Below are positions 39,413 to 53,760 of a stretch of DNA of 64,000 nucleotides, piece by piece. The stretch covers positions 74,522,054-74,586,053 of the forward strand of contig CM042151.1 in assembly GCA_023376005.1 (NCBI GenBank). Direction: 5' to 3'. Position 1 is the stretch's first letter. Each line of letters opens with the position of its first letter. Under the pieces are notes generated by a model. It was not told where the DNA came from. It made no database searches and was given only the letters and a program-made list of their open reading frames with translations. The stretch comes from Doryteuthis pealeii. Taxonomy: Eukaryota; Mollusca; Cephalopoda; Myopsida; Loliginidae. The translations under genes and the position numbers were made by a program.

Positions 39413-40309
39413 GTTTTTTTTTTCTCGCCTCGTAGTTGGAGTAGTTGCTTGTTTATCACTCGACAATTTCAATTGTTTGTCACTTGTTTTTTCTTTTTCT
39501 TTTTCTTTTCTTTTTTGTTGGCTAGTCATCACCTGTGAATTTATTTGAGTTAATAGAAGATCGTTTATGAGTTCATGCTTACTTCTGAAACAGTTACCAG
39601 CATTAATTGTACATTTGACTTGGATGTTTTGCGAAATGATAAACGTTAAAGAAGAATGAATCATCAGAGGTTAGAATAGAAAGTGTATTCACGTACATGC
39701 ATTACATCTCGGACAATAACCACCATTACTTGTACATCTTATTTAAATGTTTTTGAGATAATAAACGTTAAATGAGAAAGAATATATACAATTTAGTATA
39801 GAAAGAATACTTACGATTGTGGGAAAACTTCCAACTGTTGTTTGCGATGCGCTATACCGATGAAAATGAAAGAGGTCAAAAAATACTTGTGACCCTATGA
39901 ATGCTGAATATTGTCATATTGTAGTTGAAGATGTACAATAATTGAAGAAATAAATGTGTAGTACGTATTTATATGGTAAGAAATTATGAATTGAGTTAAT
40001 AATGTTATAGTTTAAACACAATACAATACACGTTCAATTTTAGAAAGTAACTGAAAATTAGAAAAATGTCGTACGTGGCAATACGGCTTCTAATGAAAGG
40101 TATGAAAATTGATTAAATAAGAATATATACGAAAATTAATAAAAGTACAAAAACTATAAGAAAATACTACAACTATTAAAAACTACACAAGAACCCCTAT
40201 CAAACGCTCATAAAACTTTTCTAGTTTTTTACGTTATCCTTCAATGAATTAAATTATTCTATAAATTTGTTACATTATCATACACTACATGAAATGATTT
40301 TATGAGCTT

Positions 40310-41400
40310 TTCTGTTTAAATATATTCAAATATGAAGCAAAGCGTCACAAAAAATATTTGATACAATTAATATTAATAGAATAAAAATTAAAATTAAAAA
40401 AATCTTAAAATTAACAGTAATTGATATAAATTACTTTTGGTAATTGTTCCCTAATTATAACAGGAACTGGAAGATTATATACTGTATATACTTACTTAAT
40501 GGTGTATGTTTAGTCTTAACCCTTAAACCCGGAGAAGACATGAATACATACCTTTTCTGAAAGTAATTAACACAAAGTAAGACTTTAAAAATCTCGTCCA
40601 GAATTTGAACATCGCAGGCTGAGTCAATGTTCTTCAATACACATGCCTCTCAACTATAGAATTTTTAAATAATTTTTGTATTATTTCTTAAAAAGAATTC
40701 GGGTCTGACTGTACTTTGTTTGCTATCTTCTCCAACGTCAACTGATAAATTTTCAAAACCTTTTGGAAAATTCTTAGCCTAATGACAGAAGTAACTTTAG
40801 TTTAATTCATGTATGCATATACAAATAATTAATATACTGAAAAACAAACGAAACCACGAAACTTTATTACGTTAAAACTTAAATGCCTGCATATTTTTAC
40901 TAGTTTTTATAAATACACATTTATGTGCAAAGGTTTCGATGATATTTATAATTATAGGTTGGTAAATACATTACCGATATCCATACTAAGAGTAAGATTA
41001 AGAAAATTAATATTTCAACTAAAAGCAGGGGAAATAAATCATGTGTAAAGAAATTAAAAGTTCTCTCCCTTGGACTAGTTTTTTGATTTTGTTTGGTGCT
41101 TGATTGGACGGAGCACACGGTGGACTCGAAACATATTAGCACATCATTATCTTTATAAATACCAATTTGTGTTGATATTCTTGTAGAGTTGTTGTGTAAT
41201 GGTTACTGTGGTGAAAAATGTTCACAGCGAGACGATAGTTTTATTGATAGTAAGGAAAGAATATATAAAGCATATACGGTAGAATTGATATATTATTTGG
41301 TGTAATTTGTTAGCATCCTAAATAACTGTATAGATTTTTTGAACGTTGTAGAAATACTTACCGTTGTAAAGTAAATAAGTCTTTGAAGGTTTATTACCTA
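40310..41400 (+). repeat. Dispersed repeat R2, copy 2
   Basis: Direct, diverged copy of 36300-37010, interrupted at 40900-41270 by sequence not in copy 1, including a TGTAATGGTTACTG box that resembles a tRNA D-arm. Confidence 0.55.
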
Positions 41401-41675
41401 AAATGTTTAACAAGATTTTCAATAGACTATAATTGATCCCATATTTTAACATTTTTATGACTTTTATGATCATCAACTTTATACCCAAATTTAAAAAAAT
41501 TGTATATGAGCATTCATATATATTATAATATATATATTATATATATATATATATCTGTGAGTGTGTGTTTACATCTAAAAAAAGTCACTTTTGGCTGGCT
41601 ACTCCGTGTTTCACTTGGTTATTATCCGATAATCAGGTGGTCAATTAAACCATCAAAATTTATAAAGACATAACT

Positions 41676-41720
<45 letters not shown>

Positions 41721-41734
41721 TATAATTTTAAATA

Positions 41735-41895
41735 ATATTTGTAATAATTGTTAGATAAGAATTCGTGCCTGTCTGTACTTTGTTCGCTATCTCCGCAAAA
41801 GTCTCTCAAAGGTTTTTCAAAAGCATTTTTTGTAAATACTTGGTCTGACAGCAGAAGTAACTTTAGTTTAACTGAACGTTTTGTTACATTTTAAG
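41735..41895 (+). repeat. Dispersed repeat R2, fragment
   Basis: Matches 36605-36760, including CTATCTCCGCAAAAGTCTCTC, directly after a (TA)n tract. Confidence 0.6.
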
Positions 41896-41970
41896 ATTAA
41901 AAATAAAAATATGAATATCATATATAACTTTATAAGATAGAAAAGAAAAGAAAAACACACCACTCTCTCC

Positions 41971-41975
<5 letters not shown>

Positions 41976-42009
<34 letters not shown>

Positions 42010-42013
42010 TCTC

Positions 42014-42078
<65 letters not shown>
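41976..42078. repeat. Compound (CT)n(TA)n microsatellite
   Basis: CT tract to 42013 followed directly by TA tract, at the left edge of dispersed repeat R1 copy 2. Confidence 0.95.
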
Positions 42079-42081
<3 letters not shown>

Positions 42082-42224
42082 GTGTATGTGTGTGTGAGTA
42101 TGTCTGTGTGTGTTTTAAATCCTATATCTATGATCCGATATCAAGTGACCAATATCAAAAGATATATAATTTAGATATAAAATAAATAAATAAAAGTATT
42201 ATATGATATTATATATATATATAT

Positions 42225-43180
42225 TTATATCTATTTGTATACACGAGCTTCTATGCATATCAATAATGGGCAAAATTAGTATTGCTGATTCCTTAACATA
42301 CGCATACATGTTTGTATGCCCGTTTGGAATGCGACATATCTATCGTATGAAGGATACCCGTGGTTATTTCCTCATTACTTAATCTTAATATTCGTCTGTA
42401 CTTGCATCTATGTAGCAATATATTTTGTCCCGACGAGCTTTTATGTCTTTTTTCTCGACCGCTTAAGATCTCCTCCTTAAGATGCTGGTTGAAATGCCCC
42501 GGTAAGTATAAAGGTTTTGATGAGAAATTCTTTCAATATATATTTGAAATGCTAATCCACTGTCGTGTAGTTCGTGAACGGTTGTAACGGGATTGAAAAA
42601 AATTATTAATGGACAAATTATATTTTAATGAGTTACTCACATAGCACATATTCAGTTTATATTTTATTTGTGAATTATGAGTTTGTGATTTGTGATCAAC
42701 GTTCTTAATTACTTCAACGGTCCAGGGCGAAGCCACTGTATCCCAAGATATAGGGCCTGAAAATCTACATTAGTTGAGTATGAAATTTTAGTGCTAAACA
42801 CTCTCGATATATAATTCAAAAGCTAATCCACAGTTCATGTTGTTCATGACCAGTGTTAATGTGATTGAAAAAATTTCTATCAATGAACAATTTACATTGT
42901 GACTCACAAAACACATTTTTTTAAATTTTAATTTTATTTTATTTGTTGTATTAAATAATTTAATTAGTAAACTAGTTGTAAAATTTTACCAGCGTTGAGA
43001 AGTTCAAATATCTGTTATTGTATTGATTATCGGGGTGCAGCGCGTACGCAGACCCCACACTTAGAAATAGCGATTAAGAGTCGTCTACATTTAGACGATC
43101 GCAAAGGTCAACCGAACCGCAGTGCAATGGTTGGTCTCACTTTGGAGGAACAGCCTATGTGATCACTGTGTCCTCTAATC
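42225..43180 (+). repeat. Dispersed repeat R1, copy 2
   Basis: Direct copy of 37430-38385 with numerous one-base losses, again followed immediately by the GC-rich tandem repeat. R1 plus the tandem repeat therefore moves or duplicates as a unit. Confidence 0.65.
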
Positions 43181-43575
43181 AAGGTAGGGGTATTTGCCTG
43201 CTCATCCCACTTATGAGGGCTGGACACAAGGTCTCATTTTTACGGGGCACATAAAAATTGCATCGATCTAGGGGATGGCCCCCTCGGATCGGTGCTATTA
43301 ATTGTACTTTTACCGGTCCAGAGGCCGAAGCACACTGGACCCCCAGCCGAGGCCGGTTATAGAAGGTAAGTCCCAAAAGCATAGAATCTAATCAAGGTAA
43401 GGGTATTTGCCTGCTCATCCCACTTATGAGGGCTGGACACAAGGTCTCATTTTGACGTGGGCATATTAAAAATTGCATCGATCTGGGATCGATGCTAGTT
43501 AATTGTACTTTACCGGTCCAGAGGCCGAAGCACACTGGACCCCCAGCCGAGGCCGGGTATAGAAGGCAAGTCTCA
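43180..43575 (+). repeat. GC-rich tandem repeat, second locus
   Basis: Two units matching 38386-38765, each starting at GTATTTGCCTGCTCATCC (43189, 43402). Homopolymer losses are frequent. They are separated by a short segment containing AAGCATAGAATC. Confidence 0.75.
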
Positions 43576-43628
43576 AAGCATAGAATCTGGAACAGATACT
43601 ACACTTTGATGTATTTGATATGTTCCGG

Positions 43629-43694
43629 CTGCATCTCTGCAACCGACCCCATCAAATACGTTTATTCATGTAAAGTCGGTACAGAGATACAGCC
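43629..43694. repeat. Imperfect 20-bp inverted repeat
   Basis: GGCTGCATCTCTGCAACCGA pairs with the reverse complement of GTCGGTACAGAGATACAGCC, two or three mismatches. It lies next to the abrupt start of arm B' similarity. Confidence 0.5.
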
Positions 43695-43768
43695 GAATAC
43701 ACATCTGGGCACAGGCCCGAAATTTTGTTTGAAGATGGGAACGGGGTCAATAACTGTCATCTCTCCTT

Positions 43769-44620
43769 TTATCGTAATCATGTACGGCAATGCCGTCGAA
43801 GATGACGTAAAATCGGTATTTTACGAAATCAATTTAATCCACCCAATTGAAATAAAATTACCAAAAATCAGGGAATTTTCCAATTTTAATGAAATTTTCA
43901 GTGTTGACTTATCAATAAATTAATTTATAATGCATCAGTTATTTTATTTCAAAATATTCTGATTTAATTAGGTATTTCTGCTATGTTAAATTATTAAATA
44001 AAATTCATTTAAAACATGAAACTCCTAATTTTAAGTTTCAAATTTATATTTTTAGATTCTAAAAACAAATATTTATTTAATAACTACTTTAGTTTATTAT
44101 TGTTATCTAATAATTTTGTAGAAACACTCTTTGAAAATTACCCCCTCCTTTTAAACAGAACGAATAACAATGTATATTCTTTTCTTTTATAAGATAATTA
44201 TTTTTTTAGTTTTTATGTTACATTTTATTTTCTGATTTTCGGTACTTATTTTCTACAAGGTTTGCTTCGCTTAATTTATTTTTCTTCTGTTTACACCTTC
44301 AGTCTTTTGTCTCATTATTTATACTATAAATAGTTTCAACTTTATATACCCCCACATCGATATTTTGCACACACACCCACACAAAAAGACAAAGTTAAGT
44401 GACCTGAAAAAAATCAGAAAATTTGAAATAAAATAACTGATTATTATAAAATGATTCATTGATAATTCAACACTTAAAATTTAATTAAAATCGGATAATT
44501 CCCCGATGTTTGGTAATTTTTTTTCAATCGGTGGGGGTTACATTTGATTTGTAAAATATGTATTTGACGGCAACTTTGCCTGAGCCTAATATTTTTCACT
44601 TAGAAAATGTCTACATAAAT
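43769..44620. mobile_element. Fold-back element with diverged long inverted arms (arm B' copy)
   Basis: Mirror of 22826-23677. Arms are 43769-43980 and about 44430-44620. In the first arm the 47-codon frame (43780-43923) is intact and is fused in frame to unrelated upstream codons starting at 43492. Confidence 0.5.
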
Positions 44621-45106
44621 AGCCTCTTCCTAAATTTTTAACAATTATTTCTCTGTTTCCTCTTTGACCCAATAAATAAAAAGAAATAATGAGTAATTTT
44701 TTATAAATCTATTTTCAAACATAACTTAATTTTAATTATTTATTTACAACCAAGAAAACAATTTTAAGTCAGATTATATACGAATCTTATTTACATATTT
44801 TTAGAAATCAAAGAATTATCTTATTATTACCCTCCCTCGATAAATTTTAAGTAGATTTTTGAGCTTTGTAAATAGAACGTTTAGTAACAAAAAAAACTTT
44901 CCAAATATAAATAAAGGGGAACACACGACATTTTTCAAACTTGTCAAATAATCATGCAATTTTAATAAAAAAAATTTGTATATGAAGTTATAGATAACAA
45001 GGCTATGTTTAGATAATTGTGATCCGGAAGAAAGTTAGTTTGCAAAGCGAATAAAATTTTTAAAAATAAATGCAACCAGATAAAAAAAACTATCAGTCTT
45101 TGCTCT

Positions 45107-45110
<4 letters not shown>

Positions 45111-45158
<48 letters not shown>
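45111..45158. repeat. (GA)n microsatellite
   Basis: Uninterrupted GA tract in arm B'. The arm B counterpart (22247-22300, CT on the plus strand) is interrupted by TTT and TTC, a length and purity difference between the copies. A second GA tract is at 45348-45370. Confidence 0.95.
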
Positions 45159-45160
<2 letters not shown>

Positions 45161-45516
45161 CTCCCTTTATTTGAATGTTTTACATCGAGTCTGCTGGAAA
45201 GGGAACTTAATTTCTCTCTCTCTCCACACTTGACGCTTAATCCTAAATGTAATTAATATTTTTGAACTTGTTTTGTGACATTAAACTACATAGGAAAAAG
45301 GCCTTTACGTGTCAACAGTTGATTCACCAGCTTTAGTATAATATATATGAGAGAGAGAGAGAGAGAGAGGGGGGAGAAATTATTGTGTGCGTGAGTATAA
45401 GCGCGATTTATTCGTAATGTAAAAATATTTCTCTTGATTAAAACTTTGGAAATTTTATTTCATATATAATCTGAATAATACAAAATAATGTTTTTGTTTT
45501 ATTTCTAAAATTGTAA

Positions 45517-45533
45517 TTCTTCTTTCCTTGCAG
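45517..45533 (+). other. 3' splice site of the zinc-finger exon (arm B')
   Basis: TTCTTCTTTCCTTGCAG, a strong acceptor, immediately before ILTGEY. No in-frame ATG lies between it and the first finger, so an upstream coding exon is expected. I could not identify it. Confidence 0.6.
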
Positions 45534-46557
<1,024 letters not shown>

Positions 46558-49500
46558 TGTACTCGTTGTCACCTAATTTAATTTCAATTAAGCTCTAAAT
46601 AATTTTAATTGAATATCAAATTGCAAACATTACGTTGCGTGTCTTTGAATTCGAGCAGATAACCTGCATCTTAAATTATCTGGAGAAAATATCATCCTGG
46701 TAATCTTTCTTCGATTTGTCAAACATTTTGGTGATCAGATTTTGAAGTGACTGCTTCCTTCATCCAAAACGATCTCCTGTTCGTACATGAACGTTAATGG
46801 CAGTAGAATATCAGGATATTTTGAATTGGGGATTACTTCTCCCCATCCTGCGAATTTATCGAGATAAAGGGTATTAATACTATGTGAAATACAAAAGGCA
46901 TCGTTCAGGATTTGATCTGGGGTAGCAGAGCCCACTTCTTATGAACATCCTACGACGATAAACGTTACGTTAGCAGCAACGTAAAAATATAGAAATTTAG
47001 ATTAAATTATTTTTTAACAGATTTGGGCAATCATACAGGTGCTAGAACTATCTGACTGTCCGCTTATCCCAAATAACGCTGAAGTTTATCGCTTTGTATA
47101 CATGTTGTGGCCATTCAACCACATTTCCTCCGGCATTATATGTCACCACTCACGGCTAATAGGTTGTCCCATCAGTGTGGAGAACTTACGCTTATGCAGG
47201 GGTGCAGTCGATGTACTCTACAGACCCAAGCAACAGTGAAAATTATTCTAAATCTTGTACAATATACTTTCCAAAGCTGTTCTGACAATTCATTACTAAA
47301 ACACATTCTCTAATGCTAACATAGATATTTAATCAGAGAATGTGTCGATACAGTTTGCATCCCAAATAAGACTGACCAATTTGAAATGTTATGATAATGA
47401 AACTGGATATTAATATAAAACCCCTGTTTTAGATCATGATTAAAAAATATAGTCAGCTATGAATATAAAAGTAATAAATAGATGCATAAAAAAATGATAA
47501 ATGAATAATCTATTCAGGTGTAAATCTGCATCTGAAGTGTAAATTAGTTTTTATAAAACATACAATGTACTACAGCAGTAGATTTAATACGTTTGGAAAT
47601 TTCAATATCTTGTTAATGTTATATATCAATACTTTGTATACCCACATTGAGTATACAAACGGTGAGAGAGTTCTCGGATGACAGACAGAGACAGAGACTT
47701 ACTTTAGAGAGAGGACACGGTTTTACTTGATTACTTCATTTCTCTGGTTACTTGTTGCTTCTTCTTGCTGATTCTTGTAATTGCTATAGCCGACATCTTG
47801 TTGTCTAGTTGAATTCTAATTCTTCTGTTCTTCTAAGTCTTCTAATTGGCTTCTTGGGCCAATCATTGTTTTTATCTAAATGCACTAACAAGACTTTTTT
47901 CTTCCAAGTCGGTCGAATCTAATCAAACTCTGACTAAAACTATATCATGTGTCTGTCATTGCGCTTTTCAAGGGATCAAAATGTTATTAACAGTCAGTGA
48001 TATTTTTTTATTAACCCCTCAATTCTAAATCTGACAGACCTGAATTTAATTCCTAGCTACAGGGTCTGTTCACAATTTATGATTCTCATATATTGTAACA
48101 TACCATCTCACCTTTATTTTCAAATTCATCACTAGTTATCATAACTAGCCATGAATTTCTCTTTATCTGCTTCTACAATACGAAGCACTAATTTATCAAG
48201 CCTATCTCTGCGCGCCGTGGATTGGCCCCACATGCATATAATATATATTTTAATGTTTTTTTTACAAACACCACAGGGTCATCTGTAATCTTTTATACAT
48301 AAAAACCATACTATGGTCCTAAAATCCTGGTCACAAACCCCGTGATCCCTGGTAATTCTAGTAATACATTCGCCTGGACTCAATATGACCAACAAACCAT
48401 TCACTCCTTCCACAGGTACTACAAGGAGTGAACTGAAAATAACCAATTCGTTTACAAAATTCAAGGAGATTGCATTCATGGCCCTAAAATAATACATAAC
48501 AATTTCAATACAATTTCAATCCTTTTGCAAAACATTAAAGACAATAAAAATATATTCATGTAGCAAACAAATGAAACACACAGCGCCAAACACTTTACCA
48601 GACACGTGCTAGTTTTAATTATACTTAATATATTCATCATTCACAGCACAAAACATTAATAATATTATGCTCTATCAACGTTACATTATCAAGATTATCA
48701 AAAAAGTGTACTACGTATTTCTCTGTGCCTCTTACTGACTCTAAGAATAACCATTTTAGCCTGCTTAAACATGTATCCACACACGATCAGTGCCGGTGGC
48801 TACAAAATCCACAAGAACCCACCAACACTAAAAGCAGGCGGTTATCTATCTTCATTATTTAATCATATACTAACCTTAACTGTCCGCGTTCGAATCCCAG
48901 ACATCCTCCACGACCCAAATGGTACTGAAGACCATTCCCAAAATCTTATCCCCCTCCCCAAATTATTCCTGATAAAATACTTTGAGTAAGCAATTGGCTA
49001 TTATTCCACATATTTCGATTTTCGGAATTCCAAGGGAGCAGGAAATGCACCATTTTGAATATCCGGACTCCCGGACTCCATCAAAAATTATTCCGATCCA
49101 TCGGAATCTCAAAAACACTGGAACGCAGAAACTATCTTCCCGAAACTATGGTTACCCTCATACGGGACGTTCCATCACGACTCTATTCGTAAGATAGTGA
49201 GCACTTCTTTTAGGGCTACTGTCTTTACCACATACCCACAGATCCCTAACACAATTTGGGCAACAAAATCTCCAGATAGCCAGGCGTGAGGTCAGTCCCT
49301 AATACAACAAAATACAGCAAGGCTCAATACTACAAAAATTTATCATTCAAATTTCGAACAATTTCCATTACTTCTACGACCAACTCTTTGATTAACTTAA
49401 ATTACCTTAAAATTTTCGGAAAAAAATTTCAAAAACCGAACTGTTACTGATTACTAGCAAAAATGAAAAACACAAAATCAATTATTCATATCTAAAATTT

Positions 49501-50644
49501 CAAAGTTTCCTTTTTGAAAAAATTATTCCTCAATTAAATTCAAAAGTTTTATAAATATTCCCAAAGTCAAAAAACACAGGAAACCCCACACAATTCATCA
49601 TCAATATCTAAAATTACAAAAGTTTCTTTTTAAAAAAAAAACTATCTTCGATTAAATCCAAAAAATTTCTTAAAATATTGTGAAATTAAAAAATGCCGAC
49701 AATCGCACATTGTACCAAGTTGATCAAAATATTTTTCCATTGAGTTTGGGACACGCATTTATTCTTCCACCAACGGTCGCTACTACCTGTAGTCAATGAG
49801 AGAGAGACAGAGAGGGGGGGTAAATCTGGTTTTCTCTTCCTGCTGCTTTTTGTTGATCTTCAGATGTGAGGAAGAAAAATTTTAATTTGTTGACTAACGT
49901 TGACTGCGTCCCCGTTTATACTACGTGAAGTGTATGTGGGTGTGTGTGTGTGTGTGTGTTTTTTACTTAATTTTAATTAACAAAAAATTACCATATTTCA
50001 TTGAAGTAACAACATTTTAAATAGATCTTTCTTCCTCACATTTGAAGATCAACAAAAAGTAGCCCAACACACCAAAAACAGAGGCTGCCAAACTTTTCGT
50101 TTTCAGTAATAGTTTACTTTTTGCTTAATCCAACGAAATCCCTGATGTAGGTCTATCTAAAACAGACTGAAACACTGCAGCGTAGGCGTAATAAACATCA
50201 TTTGTTTATAAAATTGTGTTTTTTCAATTATACAATATAACATACTGTCGTATTTAATTCTATTTTTCTTCCCCACACACACACATATATATCGTGTGTG
50301 TGTGTTTTAAATCGATAAAAATTGTCACTTTTTTCTGGCTACCCCATGTTTCTCTTACGTATTATCCAATCATCACATTAGCAATTAAACCATCAAATGT
50401 TATAATAATTTAATACATATGCATATAAATAATTGGGCAAAATTACTATGTCGTCTATAAACTGCAACATTTTTTTTATATAGAACTACCAAATTTTTAA
50501 TGTGAATTTACTGCACACAGTGAGATAGGTTTAAGGAAATATTTTTCTTTTATTACTCATGGAGAAAATGGATTCTCCTCATTGACAAGATAATATGAAC
50601 ATATAATTGGGAAACACACACACATATTCCTTATGTGTAACCAT

Positions 50645-50701
50645 CATTCAATAAGTGCACACACTCACACATATATATATAATAAATACACTTATTGAAT
50701 G
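50645..50701. repeat. 13-bp inverted repeat around a (TA) tract
   Basis: CATTCAATAAGTG and CACTTATTGAATG flank about 30 bases of CA/TA-rich DNA. Confidence 0.5.
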
Positions 50702-51387
50702 AAGGCTACACACAAGGAGTACATTTAATAAAAATAAGATACATAAAAATTGATATCCCAACGAGAGTTCGACACTCTCTACAACTTGTTCGAACAATAA
50801 CTGCGATGGCACTGTAACAAATCTCTTGGGCATTGTTCTTTGCGTGGCTAACATCGCTAACTGGGAGTGGGCATATTTGTGTCATGGGCACAAGCTTATT
50901 TTCCCTATCAGAAAAGAATCTTCGATCCATAGTCTTGCCAAACTGGATAGCACAGATAAAGAAGCGAGAAATACTCTTGAGAAAAAATGCTTGCTGTTAG
51001 GGAGTATTTAAAATTTCCATCGTTTTAAATACTCATCAACTCCTACATTATCTAGGTTTTTGTGCACGAATGTGATTTTTCTATTCAACTCATTAAATAC
51101 ACATTTGAACAAAAGAAAAGGAAATATTACAAACACAAAGTCAATATTTCAAAACAAACAAAATTTATTAAATACACATTAGTTTAAACTATACATTTTC
51201 ACGATTGTTTGATACGTCTGTAAATCTACAAAACTGTAGTTTTAATAATAAGAAACATCGTATTGCTAAAATACATTTTCTTAATGAAAGAATTGTAATT
51301 TGTGTTAAAAACGATAATTCTTAATTTCTATGATGATAGTTGTACAAAATATTTTGATAAGCGAGGTTCAATTAGTTTCTATATTTC

Positions 51388-51447
51388 ATATTTCATGTCT
51401 ATAAAACATCCCGGGATATTTCATGTCTATAAAACATCCCAGGATAT
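51388..51447. repeat. Two tandem copies of a 30-bp unit
   Basis: ATTTCATGTCTATAAAACAT plus CCCGGGAT is repeated once, with CCCAGGAT in the second copy. It lies just downstream of the Ala/Pro-rich gene, whose final codons show a related ACATCC.GGATAT string. Confidence 0.6.
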
Positions 51448-51518
51448 AAAACGGAAGTAAAGCAATGATTATATATGAAAACATATTTACATACTTTTCC
51501 GTAATATTTCAAAATTCT

Positions 51519-52056
51519 TTATATTTTAAACATCCGGGATATAAATTCGGCATAAGTGACAAATGTCTTGCCACATTCAAAGCAAATGAATGGAGCCAAA
51601 TCTGAATCAAAGTCATCAGCAGAAAGAACAGGTAAAGGAACATCAGCAGCAGTAGCAGCAGTAGAAGCAGCAGCAAAAGCAGGAGGAGCAGGAGCAACAG
51701 CAACAGTAGAAGCCCAATAGCAGCTGCAGCAAAAGCAGGAGGAGCAGACGGAGAAACAGAAAAGCAGCAGGTGGAGTAGAAACATGAAAAGCAGTAGAAG
51801 CAGCAGCAAGAGGGGGAGTACCAGCAACAGTTGAAACAGTTGCAGCTGCAGCAGCAGCAGCAGGGGGAAGAGGAGGAGCAACAGCAGCAGTTGAAGCAGG
51901 ATTTGCATTTGACGATGCTTCGTTTTTTCGGTCTGATCTACGTTGTTTTATTTCAGCTGGATTAATTTTTATCCCAGTAAGAATTGACAGAACAGTTGGA
52001 GCTTCGTGTATCCATTTGCTTTCTAAAATATCTCTTAGTTCATAAGTTATTGGCAT
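51519..52056 (-). CDS. Ala/Pro-rich protein with a C-terminal CxxC (partial zinc-finger) motif
   Basis: Not recognised as a named family. The ATG at 52056 opens a charged N-terminus (MPITYELRDILESKWIHEAP, then an AEIKQRRSDRK basic stretch near residue 35). An Ala/Pro/Thr/Ser-rich tract from about residue 48 follows, encoded by imperfect GCA/GCT triplets, and then an acidic stretch (SADDFDSD). The C-terminus is FICFECGKTFVTYAEFIS, which has the CxxC and KTF spacing of a C2H2 finger but reaches a stop without the two His. Two one-base shifts inside the Ala/Pro tract (about 51770 and 51720) move the frame; repetitive triplets make sequencing error likely. Repaired length would be about 175-180 residues. 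A strong 3' splice site 34 bases upstream of the ATG suggests an intron in the 5' untranslated region. The alternate frame is pure poly-Leu and is an artefact. Confidence 0.55.
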
Positions 52057-52090
52057 CTTGTCTTATTTTAATATCCTTGTTTCGAAAAAC

Positions 52091-52106
52091 CTGCAAAGAC
52101 AGAAAA
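52091..52106 (-). other. 3' splice site upstream of the Ala/Pro-rich gene
   Basis: On the minus strand TTTTTTCTGTCTTTGCAG precedes GTTTTTCGAA; the coding ATG follows 34 bases later. The tract is a good acceptor and would leave a short untranslated leader in this exon. The first exon is not identified. Confidence 0.5.
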
Positions 52107-52409
52107 AATGAATTTTATAATTAATTCAAACAAAATATACATTATCGGATATAGTGTTAAAAAAGGTATTAGGAATGTCAGAATCATCCTTTTTGTTTTC
52201 ATAAATCGATCAAGAACTTCTTCAATTCTAACTATTCGACGAATCATCAAAGGAACGCGAGTAATACATCTCAAGACTACTTACTTGTTTATAGATTTCT
52301 ATAAAAGAAACTGTTACCGTTATAATCATGCTTTACAAGGACTAGAAGGTCATGGTCTGTTAATGGTGACACTAATTATTTCAACATTGTTCCTCGGGTT
52401 TTGTTAGGA

Positions 52410-53299
52410 GATACATTTACACAATTTCTATTGATAATCTGCCTAGATTATGTACTACGAAAACTAAAAAAATTATGATCTTCCAAAGTAACCGTTACAA
52501 TGATGCTCCACAAAAAAAACACAAAGACAATAGTTCGTAAACCCGATTGTGACATTCATTTCTTTGTCATTGTCGCTGGAGGTTTGCAAAGAGATACATT
52601 GACACAATTTCTATTTATAATCTGCCTAGATACAAGTATGTGATCATATACAAGTATATGATCTTCTCAAAGTAACCAAATACAATGATGCTAAAATTAA
52701 TTTAATGAAATCTAATGAAAGAAAATGGTATTTTACTGAAAAAAGTAGGAAATGGAAACTATACTAATGCAGACTATACGAATGATCTAACACTACGTGC
52801 AAATACACCAGCCCAACCGAATCTCTGCTGCCTTGCCTGGAGCAGATAGCAAGTGCATTTGTCTCCTCGTGAATTCAGATAAACAGAGTCCATGTTTTTT
52901 CCATCACGATAATCATCTTATTAAATGGCAGGCAACTGTATTAGTAGTCCAGTTCATGTACATCGGCAGAAATATCTCATCTAATGAAAGGGATTCCACA
53001 TACACATAGGCAAATAAATGACTACTAATGCAGGTTATCGACAATATGAAATCTGATATCACTGATTAAAAAAACGGCAAATTTTCTAAGCATTGGTTGT
53101 GTCGGTACTACTGTATTACTGAACCATTTGGATTCTAACGAAGCGTTTTGAGAAAAATAGTTGGGAGTTACACTGTCATTGGATATCAATTTATACCTAT
53201 CTTGTTTTTACCAACTGTGTTCCCTGTGTATACCCTTCATTCAACTAGTCCTTACTTAATATAATTGAATAAATATGTGAACTCACTAAATCAAATGCG
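52410..53299. other. AT-rich intergenic stretch
   Basis: Contains a loose duplication (GATACATT.ACACAATTTCTATTGATAATCTGCCTAG-like blocks near 52409 and 52590). Nothing protein-coding could be supported. Confidence 0.45.
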
Positions 53300-53760
53300 T
53301 TGAGTTGGTCACTAAAAACAAACCGACAACCGGAGCATTTCAACTATCATCTTAAGGTGGAGATCTTAAGAGGTTAAGAAAAAGACAACCAGAGAACCAG
53401 TTGATAAGAGTCAAAACCAGACCGATTGAGAGAAATCCACTCAGACCAAGTCATGAAACAAGTAAGAAACTCAGAATCGTAAGAGAAATACAGAAAAAAC
53501 TGCTATTCAGTCAGACAAAATATATGCTAGGTAGAAGTAAGTACATACGAATATTAAGATTAAGTATGAAGAATACAACCACGGGTATCCCTCATACGGT
53601 AGGTACGTCGTATGTCCAGACGGACATACAAGACAAGTATGCGTATGCTAAGGGTAAAACAATACTAATTTTGCCCAATTATTGATATGCATAGAAGCTT
53701 GTCTACATAAATAGATAAAAATATAAATAAGTGAATAAATAAAAATATAAGCACGTATAT
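53300..53760 (-). repeat. Dispersed repeat R1, inverted partial copy
   Basis: The reverse complement shares TTGCCCAATTATTGATATGC, the GGTATCCCTCATACGG block and the AAGATCTCC block with 37440-37680. An open frame of 94 codons crosses it but has no counterpart in the other copies. Confidence 0.6.

Noticed and set aside
39350..39664. 104-codon minus-strand open frame
   Set aside because: Low-complexity: a His-Thr run from (TG)n and Lys-Glu runs from TTTTCT repeats.
51509..51703. Poly-Leu protein
   Set aside because: Frame-shifted reading of the GCA/GCT tract; the Ala/Pro frame with charged ends is the plausible one.
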